Below, one piece after another: positions 1-8,585 of a stretch of DNA of 43,966 nt; the stretch's first letter is position 1; each line of letters begins with the position of its first letter. This DNA is from JBBPXY01 sp038200435. GTDB lineage: Bacteria; Actinomycetota; Thermoleophilia; Solirubrobacterales; Solirubrobacteraceae. The position numbers were made by a program, and so were the translations under genes. Where the stretch lies: positions 1 through 43,966 of the forward strand of contig JBBPXY010000053.1 of assembly GCA_038200435.1 (NCBI GenBank), read 5' to 3'. The notes beneath the pieces were generated by a model, which saw only the letters and a list, made by a program, of their open reading frames with translations, was not told the origin of the DNA and made no database searches.

Positions 1-86
1 AGATGCTCCGCCGGCAGCCACTCCCGCACGCTCGGCGGCATCAGATAATCCTGATCACGATCACAAGACAAGAAGTTCTGGCCCAT
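1..86 (-). mobile_element. IS1182-type transposase, 5' end only (cut by window edge)
   Basis: Reading the minus strand from an ATG at 84-86 gives MGQNFLSCDRDQDYLMPPSV followed by REWLPAEH, then the window ends. The pattern M-x-x-F-L-(S/P)-C-D-R-x-Q-x-x-L-x-P-P-S-x-R-E-W-L-P is the typical amino terminus of IS1182-family (DDE) transposases, which cut and paste their own element. Only 28 residues are visible, so whether the gene is intact cannot be judged. The bases outside the start codon, read outward on minus, include GAGGCTGTTGCGTAAG (about 123-138), which looks like an insertion-sequence end. If so, the element stops within about ten bases of the prmA stop codon. Confidence 0.72.
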
Positions 87-122
87 CACCAAAGCCTCTT
101 AAACGGTCCGGACAGACCGGGA

Positions 123-138
123 CTTACGCAACAGCCTC
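123..138 (-). repeat. Probable outer end (terminal inverted repeat) of the edge insertion sequence
   Basis: The minus-strand sequence GAGGCTGTTGCGTAAG lies between the prmA stop (148-150) and the transposase start (86). Many DDE insertion sequences begin with a similar GGCTGTTGCGTAA-type end. The partner end is outside the window, so the repeat is inferred, not seen as a pair. Confidence 0.4.
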
Positions 139-147
139 ATATCGGGG

Positions 148-966
148 TCAATTCGCCACTCGGCGTTCCAGTAGCAGCGCCGCCCACTCGCCCGACTCGT
201 TGCGCGCCCGCTCGGCGAGGCCGTGCGGCGCGAACGCCGCGGCCACCTCATCCGCCTCCTCGCGCAGTAGGCCGCTCGCGATCAACCGACGCGGCTCAGG
301 GCCGGCCAACCGCTCCGCGTAGGCCAGCAACAGAGGTCGCAGCAGATTCGCCGCCACGGTCGGGGCGCTCCGCGTCTCCTCGCGGCGCAGGTCCGCCTTC
401 CACGCCTCCACCTCCACCCCGTTGGCCCGTGCGTTGACACGCGTCGCCTCCACGCTCAGTGGATCGAAGTCCACCGCCACCACCGGCCCCCACCCCAGCT
501 TCGCCGCCGCGATCGCCAGTACGCCCGACCCGCAGCCCAAGTCCACAAACGGGCCCGCCGGCTCGAGCTCCAGCATCAACTCAAGGCACAACCGCGTCGT
601 CGCGTGCGCGCCGGTGCCGAAGGCTTGAGCCGGATCGATGACCACGTCGAGCACGTCTCTGGCAGGCGGAGGCGACCACGGCGGACGCACGTGCAGGCGC
701 CCACCTACCTCAATGGGCTGGTGGAACTGCTTCCAGCGTTCATCCCAATCGTCGGCGACCTCCTCCGTCCTCACCTCCACCAGCGCGTCACCCGCCGCGG
801 CTCGAAGATCGGGAAGGTCGGGCAACTCGCCCGGGGCGCCGTAGACCGCGTACTCGACCGAGTCGTCCTCCTCGCGCTCCTCGACGCCAGACGGAGCGAG
901 GGTCAACAGCTCGGCCAGCACCAGCTCGGCGTCGGCGCGGCGCACACGAACAGAAAGGCGGATCAA
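148..966 (-). CDS. prmA: Ribosomal protein L11 methyltransferase PrmA
   Basis: This SAM-dependent enzyme methylates ribosomal protein L11 in the cytoplasm. The 272-residue product has an N-terminal L11-recognition domain (about 1-90) and a Rossmann methyltransferase domain. The latter shows the substrate-loop motif DPAQAFGTGAHATT, the SAM motif FVDLGCGSGVLAIAAAKLG and the post-motif AVDFDP, then ANLL in place of the usual N-I-L-A/L motif. The start is TTG, overlapping the dnaJ stop as TTGA (963-966), so translation is probably coupled to dnaJ. hrcA-dnaJ-prmA is a common operon order. An insertion sequence begins almost directly after the stop codon, so any operon downstream (often rsmE) may have been separated. 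Confidence 0.95.
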   Translation of the reverse strand: MIRLSVRVRRADAELVLAELLTLAPSGVEEREEDDSVEYAVYGAPGELPDLPDLRAAAGDALVEVRTEEVADDWDERWKQFHQPIEVGGRLHVRPPWSPPPARDVLDVVIDPAQAFGTGAHATTRLCLELMLELEPAGPFVDLGCGSGVLAIAAAKLGWGPVVAVDFDPLSVEATRVNARANGVEVEAWKADLRREETRSAPTVAANLLRPLLLAYAERLAGPEPRRLIASGLLREEADEVAAAFAPHGLAERARNESGEWAALLLERRVAN

Positions 967-2099
967 GCGCCGAAGGCGCGGCGCAGCTTCGCGAAGACGC
1001 CCTTGTCCTCGCGCAAGTTGTCCTCGGTCATCGAGTCGGCGAGGCGCTCAAGCAGGTCGCGCTGCTCGCCCGAGAGCCGCCGCGGGATCTGCACGTTGAC
1101 CACCACCCGGAGGTCGCCCGGCCGGGCCGAGGCCCGGAGCGATGGCATTCCCTGGCCGCGCAGGACGATCGTCTCGTTGGGCTGAGTGCCAGGCTCGATC
1201 TCCACCTCAGCCGCGCCGTCGAGCGTGGGCACCTCGAAGCGGTCGCCGAGCGCCGCGCGGGGCGCCGGAACGTCGAGCACGGTCACGAGGTCGTTGCCAT
1301 CACGCACGAACCGCTCGTCCTCCCTGACCCGCACGAGCACGTAGAGATCCCCGGGAGGGCCGCCCTGCTCCCCGACGTGCCCGTGGCCCGACAACCGGAT
1401 CCGCTGGCCGTCGGCGATGCCCGCGGGCACGTCGACCTGGAGTGTCTTGCGCCCGACCGTGCGGCCGCGGCCGCGGCCGGTCGTGCAGGGCTCCTTGGCC
1501 ACGCGGCCGTCGCCGTGGCACGTGTCGCACACCGTCGCGCGCACGACCTGCCCGAAGGGAGTCCGGCTCACCGCGCGCAGTTGGCCGCTCCCCTCGCAGC
1601 GCGGGCAAGTCTCAATCGGCGTGCCCGGCTCGGCTCCGTTGCCGTGGCAGCGCTCGCAGCGCTCGACCGCCTCGTAGGAGACGTCGAGCCGCGCCCCGGT
1701 CGCGGCCTGGCCAAGCTCCACCTCGACCGTGGCGGCGACGTCCGCACCCTGCGCGGCGCCTCCTCGTCCGCCGCCGAAGAACCCGCCACCGCCGCCACCG
1801 CCGCCCCCACCGAAGAAAGCGTCGAAGACGTCCGCGAACGAACCGAAGGTGTCGAAGCTCGGGGAGTAGCCGCCCGAGCGCACACCCTCGTGTCCGTAGC
1901 GGTCGTAGAGGGAGCGCCGATCAGCGTCTGAGAGCACCTCGTAGGCCTCGGCGGCCTCTTTGAAGCGCTGCTCCGCGGCCGGATCCTCCGGGTTCACGTC
2001 GGGATGCAGCTCGCGGGCGACCTTGCGAAAGGCCTTCTTGATCTGCCCCTCGTCGGCGTCGCGGCCGACGCCGAGAAGCTCGTAGTAGTCGGTGGGCAT
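963..2099 (-). CDS. dnaJ: Chaperone protein DnaJ (one zinc ligand missing)
   Basis: DnaJ is the Hsp40 co-chaperone that stimulates DnaK ATPase and delivers unfolded substrates. The ATG at 2099 gives 378 residues starting MPTDYYELLGV; the open frame upstream of it overlaps hrcA and is not coding. Order: J domain (1 to about 66, HPD at 32-34), glycine/phenylalanine linker with a run of about ten glycines, four-repeat zinc domain, and C-terminal substrate-binding domains. Zinc repeats 1-3 read CERCHGNG (from 148), CPRCEGSG and CDTCHGDG. The fourth reads CTTGRGRG (205-212), so the expected second cysteine is Gly208. That leaves seven of eight ligands. It sits 10 bases after hrcA. Confidence 0.95.
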   Translation of the reverse strand: MPTDYYELLGVGRDADEGQIKKAFRKVARELHPDVNPEDPAAEQRFKEAAEAYEVLSDADRRSLYDRYGHEGVRSGGYSPSFDTFGSFADVFDAFFGGGGGGGGGGFFGGGRGGAAQGADVAATVEVELGQAATGARLDVSYEAVERCERCHGNGAEPGTPIETCPRCEGSGQLRAVSRTPFGQVVRATVCDTCHGDGRVAKEPCTTGRGRGRTVGRKTLQVDVPAGIADGQRIRLSGHGHVGEQGGPPGDLYVLVRVREDERFVRDGNDLVTVLDVPAPRAALGDRFEVPTLDGAAEVEIEPGTQPNETIVLRGQGMPSLRASARPGDLRVVVNVQIPRRLSGEQRDLLERLADSMTEDNLREDKGVFAKLRRAFGA

Positions 2100-2109
2100 C
2101 AGGGAGCGT

Positions 2110-3126
2110 TCAGGCGTCCGCGTAGATGTCTTCGACGAAGCGCGAGAGCTCGAACGAGGCATCGCGCACCGAGCGGATCGCGTGGTCGTAGTCCATCCGT
2201 ACCGGCCCGATGAGCGAGACCGTGCCCAGGCGCTGCCGCGGCAGGCCGTAACTCGAGGCCACCAAAGCGAACGAGCGCAGGGCCGGCGTCTCGTTCTCGG
2301 CGCCGATGCGCACGTAGACGTCGCGCTCCGAAAGCGCCGCGCGCAGCACCTCGAGCAGCGACCGGCGGCGCTCGAGCATCTGGAGGATCTCGTTGAGGTC
2401 GGAGCGGTCCTCGATCTGGTTCTCCGACAGCAGCCGGGCCGCGCCGTCGAAGTAGAGGGAGTCCTCGGCGGTGGCGGCGAGCGCCGTGAACGCCGGTGCG
2501 AGCTCGGCCAGGAAAGCCTGCTCGGTCGCGGTGAGGCCGTCGTCGGCAAGGCGCTTCTGGAGCATCCGTGCGCCGAGGCCCATCCCGATGAGGCGCTCGT
2601 TCAGGTAGGAGGCCGCCCACGCGGCGAGGCCCGGATCGACGGCCTTCTCGAAGGTGAAGACGCGCTTGGTCACGCCACCGGTCGAGGTGATCACGACGAC
2701 CATCAGCACCTGCGGCTGCAGGGCGAGCACCTCCACGTGGCGGATCGAGGCGGTGTCGATCGGAGGCGCCGAGACGACGGCCAGCAGATTCGTGACCTGG
2801 GAAAGGGTCTCGGTGGTCACGCGCATGGCCTCGTCGACCTCACGGCGCACCAGCGAGAGCGACAAGCCGCTGTCACCGGCGGCCCGCGCGTCGGGCAGCA
2901 GCCGATCGACGAAGTAGCGGTATCCCGCGTCGGTCGGCACGCGCCCGGCCGACGTATGGGGATGGGCGAGAAGGCCGCGCTCCTCGAGCATCGCCAGCTC
3001 GCCCCGGATCGTTGACGGGCCCCAGTCGAACCCGACCGCGAGCGCCTTGGACCCGACGGGCTGGCCACCCTCGAGGTGGCCTTCGACGACCTTGCGGAGG
3101 ATGTCCTCCTGGCGCGGGCTCAGCAT
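2110..3126 (-). CDS. hrcA: Heat-inducible transcription repressor HrcA
   Basis: HrcA is the negative regulator of class I heat-shock genes in many bacteria and binds CIRCE operators as a dimer. The 338-residue product starts MLSPRQEDILRKVVEGHLEG and has the N-terminal winged helix (about 1-75), including GPSTIRGELAMLEERGLLAHPHTSAGRVPTD, the family's most conserved stretch. The remainder is the GAF-like and dimerisation region. A TAGAAT hexamer lies on the minus strand at 3134-3139, seven bases before the ATG, which would suit a leaderless transcript, but I see no good -35. I see no CIRCE inverted repeat (TTAGCACTC-N9-GAGTGCTAA) upstream, so any HrcA target is likely elsewhere in the genome. 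It precedes dnaJ by 10 bases. Confidence 0.95.
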   Translation of the reverse strand: MLSPRQEDILRKVVEGHLEGGQPVGSKALAVGFDWGPSTIRGELAMLEERGLLAHPHTSAGRVPTDAGYRYFVDRLLPDARAAGDSGLSLSLVRREVDEAMRVTTETLSQVTNLLAVVSAPPIDTASIRHVEVLALQPQVLMVVVITSTGGVTKRVFTFEKAVDPGLAAWAASYLNERLIGMGLGARMLQKRLADDGLTATEQAFLAELAPAFTALAATAEDSLYFDGAARLLSENQIEDRSDLNEILQMLERRRSLLEVLRAALSERDVYVRIGAENETPALRSFALVASSYGLPRQRLGTVSLIGPVRMDYDHAIRSVRDASFELSRFVEDIYADA

Positions 3127-3173
3127 CCGGGTGATTCTAGGAGCCGCCCGCGGCCGGCCCGGCGCCGCTTGAG

Positions 3174-3551
3174 CTAGAGCTCGAGCTCGGCCTCGGCGTT
3201 GCGGACGATCCGGTTGCCGGCCTGCTCGGCCTCCGACGCGACCACGGCACGACCACCGTCGACCGACTTGACCGTGCCGCTCACCGCGATCTCCTGCTCG
3301 GGCACGCCCATCCCCCGGAACTGGACGGAGAGCCGCTTGAGCTTCTCCGGTCCCCCCGCCGCCTCCGTGTGGGCGCGAGCGACCTGCGCCATCGAGTAGA
3401 GGCCGTGAAGAATCCGGCCGGGCAGCCCGACCTGCTTAGCGAACTCCTCGTCGATGTGGATCGGGTTGAAGTCGCCCGAAGCACCTGCGTAGCGATAGGT
3501 GAGGAAGCGGTCGGGGGTGACCTTCAGCTCGACGGCGTCGCCCTCGTTCAC
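3174..3551 (-). CDS. MaoC-like hydratase/dehydratase, HadB-type subunit
   Basis: This 125-residue hot-dog-fold protein carries the hydratase-2 signature: YAGASGDFNPIHIDEEFA, with the catalytic Asp and His in the D-x-N-P-x-H pattern, then GRILHGLYSMAQVA. Family members hydrate enoyl thioesters or dehydrate 3-hydroxyacyl thioesters. The start is GTG at 3551 and overlaps the upstream gene's stop as GTGA. Pairing with a longer partner that has the fold but a weaker catalytic motif matches the heterodimeric HadA/HadB dehydratases of mycobacterial fatty acid synthase II. An SDR lies next upstream, so a 3-ketoacyl reduction/dehydration unit is a reasonable inference. Substrate is unknown. Confidence 0.85.
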   Translation of the reverse strand: MNEGDAVELKVTPDRFLTYRYAGASGDFNPIHIDEEFAKQVGLPGRILHGLYSMAQVARAHTEAAGGPEKLKRLSVQFRGMGVPEQEIAVSGTVKSVDGGRAVVASEAEQAGNRIVRNAEAELEL

Positions 3552-3991
3552 TCGATACCCCTGACGATGTTGGTCCAGGTGCCAGTGCAGACGGTCTCGC
3601 CGTCGCCGCGCTTGGAGACGGTCTGAAAGATGTAGAAGCCCATGCCGTTCCGCTCCGAGATGTCCTTCACCTCGGCAGTTGTGACGATCTCGTCGCCCGC
3701 CACGACGACCGGCCCCCAGACGAACTCCTGCCCGCCGTGGACCATCATCGCGACGTTCATGCCGATCTCGGGGTCGAAGATCGCCGGCGCCATGACCGGG
3801 CTCGAGTAGACGACGGCGAACATCGGCGGTGCGACGAGATCCGCGTAGCCCGCGCCGCGCGCCGCCTCGATGTCGAGATGGACCGGGTTGGTCTCCCCCA
3901 CCGCGTTTGAGTACTCGCGCACCTTCTCGCGGCCTACCGCGTAGGTGACGCCGGGGTAGGTCTTGCCGATGGCTTCGGTCTTGACGGGCAT
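3548..3991 (-). CDS. MaoC N-terminal / FAS1-like dehydratase, HadA-type subunit
   Basis: The ATG at 3991 gives 147 residues starting MPVKTEAIGKTYPG. Visible landmarks are YAVGREKVREYSNAVGETNPVH (the degenerate hydratase motif with N-P-V-H), APPMFAVVY, and VHGGQEFVWGPVVVAGDEI, the signature of the HadA/UPF0336-type stabilising or substrate-binding subunit. It probably forms the partner of the HadB-like protein encoded immediately downstream (4-base GTGA overlap). The open frame extends upstream to 4045, but that part overlaps the SDR stop and is not family sequence. Confidence 0.83.
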   Translation of the reverse strand: MPVKTEAIGKTYPGVTYAVGREKVREYSNAVGETNPVHLDIEAARGAGYADLVAPPMFAVVYSSPVMAPAIFDPEIGMNVAMMVHGGQEFVWGPVVVAGDEIVTTAEVKDISERNGMGFYIFQTVSKRGDGETVCTGTWTNIVRGIE

Positions 3992-4005
3992 CGCGATCGG
4001 GGAAT

Positions 4006-4779
4006 CTAGAGGATCACCGGCACGGTGCCGCCGTCGGCCGACCACGCGGCCCCGGCGACGTTGCTCGCCCTCTCCGAGCAGAGGAAGACGATCACGGCGG
4101 CGATCTCCTCATCGGTGCCGAAGCGGCCGAGCGGCGGCTTGGCTCCCGCGGTCGCGAGCGCCTCGTCGCGCGAGATACCTTGGGCGGACGCGACCTGGTC
4201 GGCCAGTCCGCCGGGGTCGAGCCACAGCCCGGTGTCGACTACTCCGGGAGCCACGGCGTTGACGAGCACGCCGCGAGCCGCGTAGGAGTCAGCGAACGCC
4301 CGCGAAAGCGAGAGCTCAGCCGCTTTCGTCACCGAGTAGGCGACGTTCGTGAGCGACGGGCGCTTGCCCGAGGAGGAGGAGACGTTGACGACGCGCCCCC
4401 AGCCGCGCTCGGACATCCCCGGCGCCGCCGCGCGCATGAGCCGCATCGGCGCCATCACGTTCAGCTCCCACTGGGCCTGCCACTCGTCGTCGGTCAGCTT
4501 CTCCAGCGGCCGGACGTCGCTCGTGCCCGCGTTGTTGACGAGTATGTCGAGGGGACCCGTCATCTCGAGCAAGCGCTTGGGCGCGTCGGCGGCCGTGACG
4601 TCGAGGGCCAGATGACCGGCCGCTCCGCACCCGCGCGCGGCGTCCGCCAGCGATTCCTCACCGCGCGCAGTAAGGAACACCTCCGCGCCCTCAGCCACGA
4701 GCCCGCGCGCGGTCGCCAGGCCGATCCCGCGGCTCGCCCCGGTGATGAGACAACGCCTGCCCCTCAGCCCGAGATCCAC
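4006..4779 (-). CDS. SDR-family oxidoreductase (3-oxoacyl reductase-like)
   Basis: This 257-residue classical short-chain dehydrogenase has the NAD(P) glycine motif TGASRGIGLA (about 14-23), NNAG, a serine in VNVSSSSGK, the catalytic YSVTK (Y-x-x-x-K), and a C-terminal SADGG typical of FabG-like members. The start is GTG at 4779, only 4 bases from the lepA stop, and the next gene begins 14 bases after its stop. With the two MaoC-fold genes it forms a ketoreduction/dehydration set, probably for fatty or other acyl thioesters. The exact substrate cannot be read from sequence. Confidence 0.88.
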   Translation of the reverse strand: MDLGLRGRRCLITGASRGIGLATARGLVAEGAEVFLTARGEESLADAARGCGAAGHLALDVTAADAPKRLLEMTGPLDILVNNAGTSDVRPLEKLTDDEWQAQWELNVMAPMRLMRAAAPGMSERGWGRVVNVSSSSGKRPSLTNVAYSVTKAAELSLSRAFADSYAARGVLVNAVAPGVVDTGLWLDPGGLADQVASAQGISRDEALATAGAKPPLGRFGTDEEIAAVIVFLCSERASNVAGAAWSADGGTVPVIL

Positions 4780-4783
4780 CTTC

Positions 4784-6589
<1,806 letters not shown>

Positions 6590-6633
6590 GGGCGCCGGGA
6601 GGATAGGCCGGGGGGTTGCGCCCGGCCGGAGGG

Positions 6634-8265
6634 TCAGCCCCGCCCGCGCCGCGCGATCAAACGCTCGAGTTGAGCGGCCTCCGGGATCCGCGCGAGAAGC
6701 ACCAGCCCGCAATAAACGAGCGTCCCCGCGACGAGGGCCGTCCCGACGGCGACGGCCTGGGCGATGAACGACCGGCCGAACACGGTGTCGAGCGCACTCC
6801 ACACCCCCCACCCGACCCCACCGAGTGCCGCCGCCGCAACGAGCATCTGCGCCAGCGCGACGAGAGTCCGCCGCTCGTCGAGCGGGCCGAGGCGGCGGCG
6901 CAGAGCCCAGGCCTGGCCGATCGCCATGCCGATGCTGGCCACGGCCGTCCCGATCACCAAGCCGGCGATGCCGAGCGGCTTGTAGAGCGCGACCGACAGG
7001 ATCGCGTTGGCCACGAGGTTCGCGGCCGCCAGTGCGGTCGGGGTCCAGGGCTTCTGCAGCGAGAAGAAAGTGCGGGTGAGCAGCAGATTGGCCCCGGCGA
7101 ACGGCAGCGAGAACGAGAACCAGAAGAGGGCGAGCGCCACCTCGTGCGTCGAGGAGGGACCGAAGGCCCCGCGCTGGTAGACAAGCCGGGTTATCGGAGT
7201 GGCGAGTGCGAGGGTGAAGGCGGCCGCCGGGATCAGCAGCAGGAAGATCTGTCGCACTCCCGAGCCCATCATCCGGCGCAGTCCCTCGTAGTCGCGCCGG
7301 GCGGCGAAGCGGCTGAGCGCCGGGAAGAGCACCGTGGCCAGCGCCACGGAGAACATCCCCTGCGGCAGCATGTAGATGCGAAAAGCGGCGTCGATCGCCC
7401 GTGGCGCGCTCTGGGAGACGAGCGACCCGAGCGAGGAGTTGATCACCAGGTCGAAGTTGATGACGCCGAGCCCGATCGTCACGGGCAGCATCAGCTTGAA
7501 GACCTGGGTGACCCGTGGATCGCGCCAGTCACAGGCGAGCGTGAGGCCAAAGCCGTGGCGGCGCAGCACGGGCAGCGCCATGCCGAACTGCACCACCGTG
7601 CCCGCCAGCACGCCGATCGCGTAGGCGTAGAGCTGATTCGGGCCGTGAAAGAGCGGCTTGAGGACGATGAGCGCGACGATGATGATCGCGTTCCACACGA
7701 GCGGCGCGATCGCCGGGATCGAGAAGTGGTCGAACGAGTTGAGGATCCCGGTCACGAGGCCGTTGAGGCCGAGCAGCACGACGATCGGGAAGAGCACGCG
7801 CGAGAGCCCGACGGTCAGGTGATCGAGCTCGGGCGTGAAGGTGTGACCCGTAAAAAGGGGCATGATCAGCCCCGCGCCGAGGATGAAGAGCGCGGTGATC
7901 GCCCCGAGCCCGGCGAGGATCAGGAAGAAGAGCGTCGAGGCCAGGCGAAAGGCCTCTTGCCTGCGGCCTTTCTCGAGCAGCTCCGTGAAGACCGGCACGA
8001 AGGCGGCCGAAAGAGCGGCGTCGGCCACCAGCGAGCGAACGAGGTTCGGTATCTGGAAGGCAAGCGTGAACGCCGAGAAGGGGCCGCCCGTGCCGAAGTA
8101 GCTCGAGGCGACGACCTCACGAACGAGCCCGGCGATGCGGGAAAGCCCCGTCGCAGCGGAGAAGATCGCTGTGTTCAGGGCCAGCCGGCGACGGCGAGGA
8201 GCGACCCCGGACGAGGGCTCGGCCGGGTGCTCGTCGGCGGGCGCGGCGAGGGTTCGGTCGGGCAC
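6634..8265 (-). CDS. murJ: Lipid II flippase MurJ (MviN family)
   Basis: This polytopic membrane protein flips the peptidoglycan precursor lipid II across the cytoplasmic membrane. It has about 14 hydrophobic segments and the early MurJ motif ATGLSRIAGLVREVVASSYFG, with conserved arginines in the cavity region, followed by PNLVRSLVADAALSAAFVPVF. I chose GTG at 8265 (543 residues, starting VPDRTLAAPADEHPAEPS). The longer frame to 8307 would overlap the rpsT promoter. The N-terminal 35 residues are poorly conserved in type, and the first membrane helix starts around 30. It is divergent from rpsT with a gap of about 50 bases. Confidence 0.93.
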   Translation of the reverse strand: MPDRTLAAPADEHPAEPSSGVAPRRRRLALNTAIFSAATGLSRIAGLVREVVASSYFGTGGPFSAFTLAFQIPNLVRSLVADAALSAAFVPVFTELLEKGRRQEAFRLASTLFFLILAGLGAITALFILGAGLIMPLFTGHTFTPELDHLTVGLSRVLFPIVVLLGLNGLVTGILNSFDHFSIPAIAPLVWNAIIIVALIVLKPLFHGPNQLYAYAIGVLAGTVVQFGMALPVLRRHGFGLTLACDWRDPRVTQVFKLMLPVTIGLGVINFDLVINSSLGSLVSQSAPRAIDAAFRIYMLPQGMFSVALATVLFPALSRFAARRDYEGLRRMMGSGVRQIFLLLIPAAAFTLALATPITRLVYQRGAFGPSSTHEVALALFWFSFSLPFAGANLLLTRTFFSLQKPWTPTALAAANLVANAILSVALYKPLGIAGLVIGTAVASIGMAIGQAWALRRRLGPLDERRTLVALAQMLVAAAALGGVGWGVWSALDTVFGRSFIAQAVAVGTALVAGTLVYCGLVLLARIPEAAQLERLIARRGRG

Positions 8266-8273
8266 TCCGGCGC

Positions 8274-8279
8274 TATAGT
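8274..8279 (+). promoter_or_regulatory. Probable -10 element of rpsT
   Basis: TATAGT lies 36 bases upstream of the rpsT ATG in an otherwise GC-rich divergent interval. No convincing -35 hexamer is seen at standard spacing, so this is a weak call based on composition and position. Confidence 0.4.
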
Positions 8280-8315
8280 ACGGCCCGCCGTGGCGGCCCC
8301 ACGGCATCCTCTCTC

Positions 8316-8585
8316 ATGGCCAACATTCACTCTCAGAAGAAGCGGATCATCCGCGCCGAGCGCGAGCGGCTCGAGAACCGGCGCTATACGTCGAAGATCC
8401 GCACCTACTTCCACCGCCTCGAGGCGGCCGCGGAGGGCGGCGACACCGAGGCGGCGGCGACCGAGCACCGAGCGCTCGTCTCGACGATCGACAAGGCAGT
8501 CAAGCGCGGTGCGCTGCACCGCAACACGGGCGCGCGCAAGAAGTCCCGCGCGGCCCGGTTGATCGCTTCCTCCACTAGCTCCTAG
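8316..8585 (+). CDS. rpsT: 30S ribosomal protein S20
   Basis: S20 binds 16S rRNA early in small-subunit assembly. The 89-residue product has the family start MANIHSQKKRIIRAERERLENRRY, the helical body, and KAVKRGALHRNTGARKKSRAARL, which corresponds to the conserved K-G-x-x-H-x-N-x-A-A/x-R-x-K-S-R signature. Its TAG stop overlaps the stop of the convergent DUF2339 gene in a shared CTAG (8582-8585). rpsT is commonly found near holA, lepA and the competence genes, as here. Confidence 0.97.
   Translation: MANIHSQKKRIIRAERERLENRRYTSKIRTYFHRLEAAAEGGDTEAAATEHRALVSTIDKAVKRGALHRNTGARKKSRAARLIASSTSS

Noticed and set aside
963..2549. 528-residue version of DnaJ
   Set aside because: The first 150 residues overlap hrcA in another frame and are arginine/serine-rich shadow; DnaJ begins at 2099.
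3127..3173. CIRCE operator for hrcA
   Set aside because: No TTAGCACTC-like inverted repeat is present in the gap.
6616..8562. Long plus-strand ORFs over murJ, lepA, valS and similar genes
   Set aside because: High GC gives long open frames opposite real genes; these have charged, low-complexity composition and no family resemblance.
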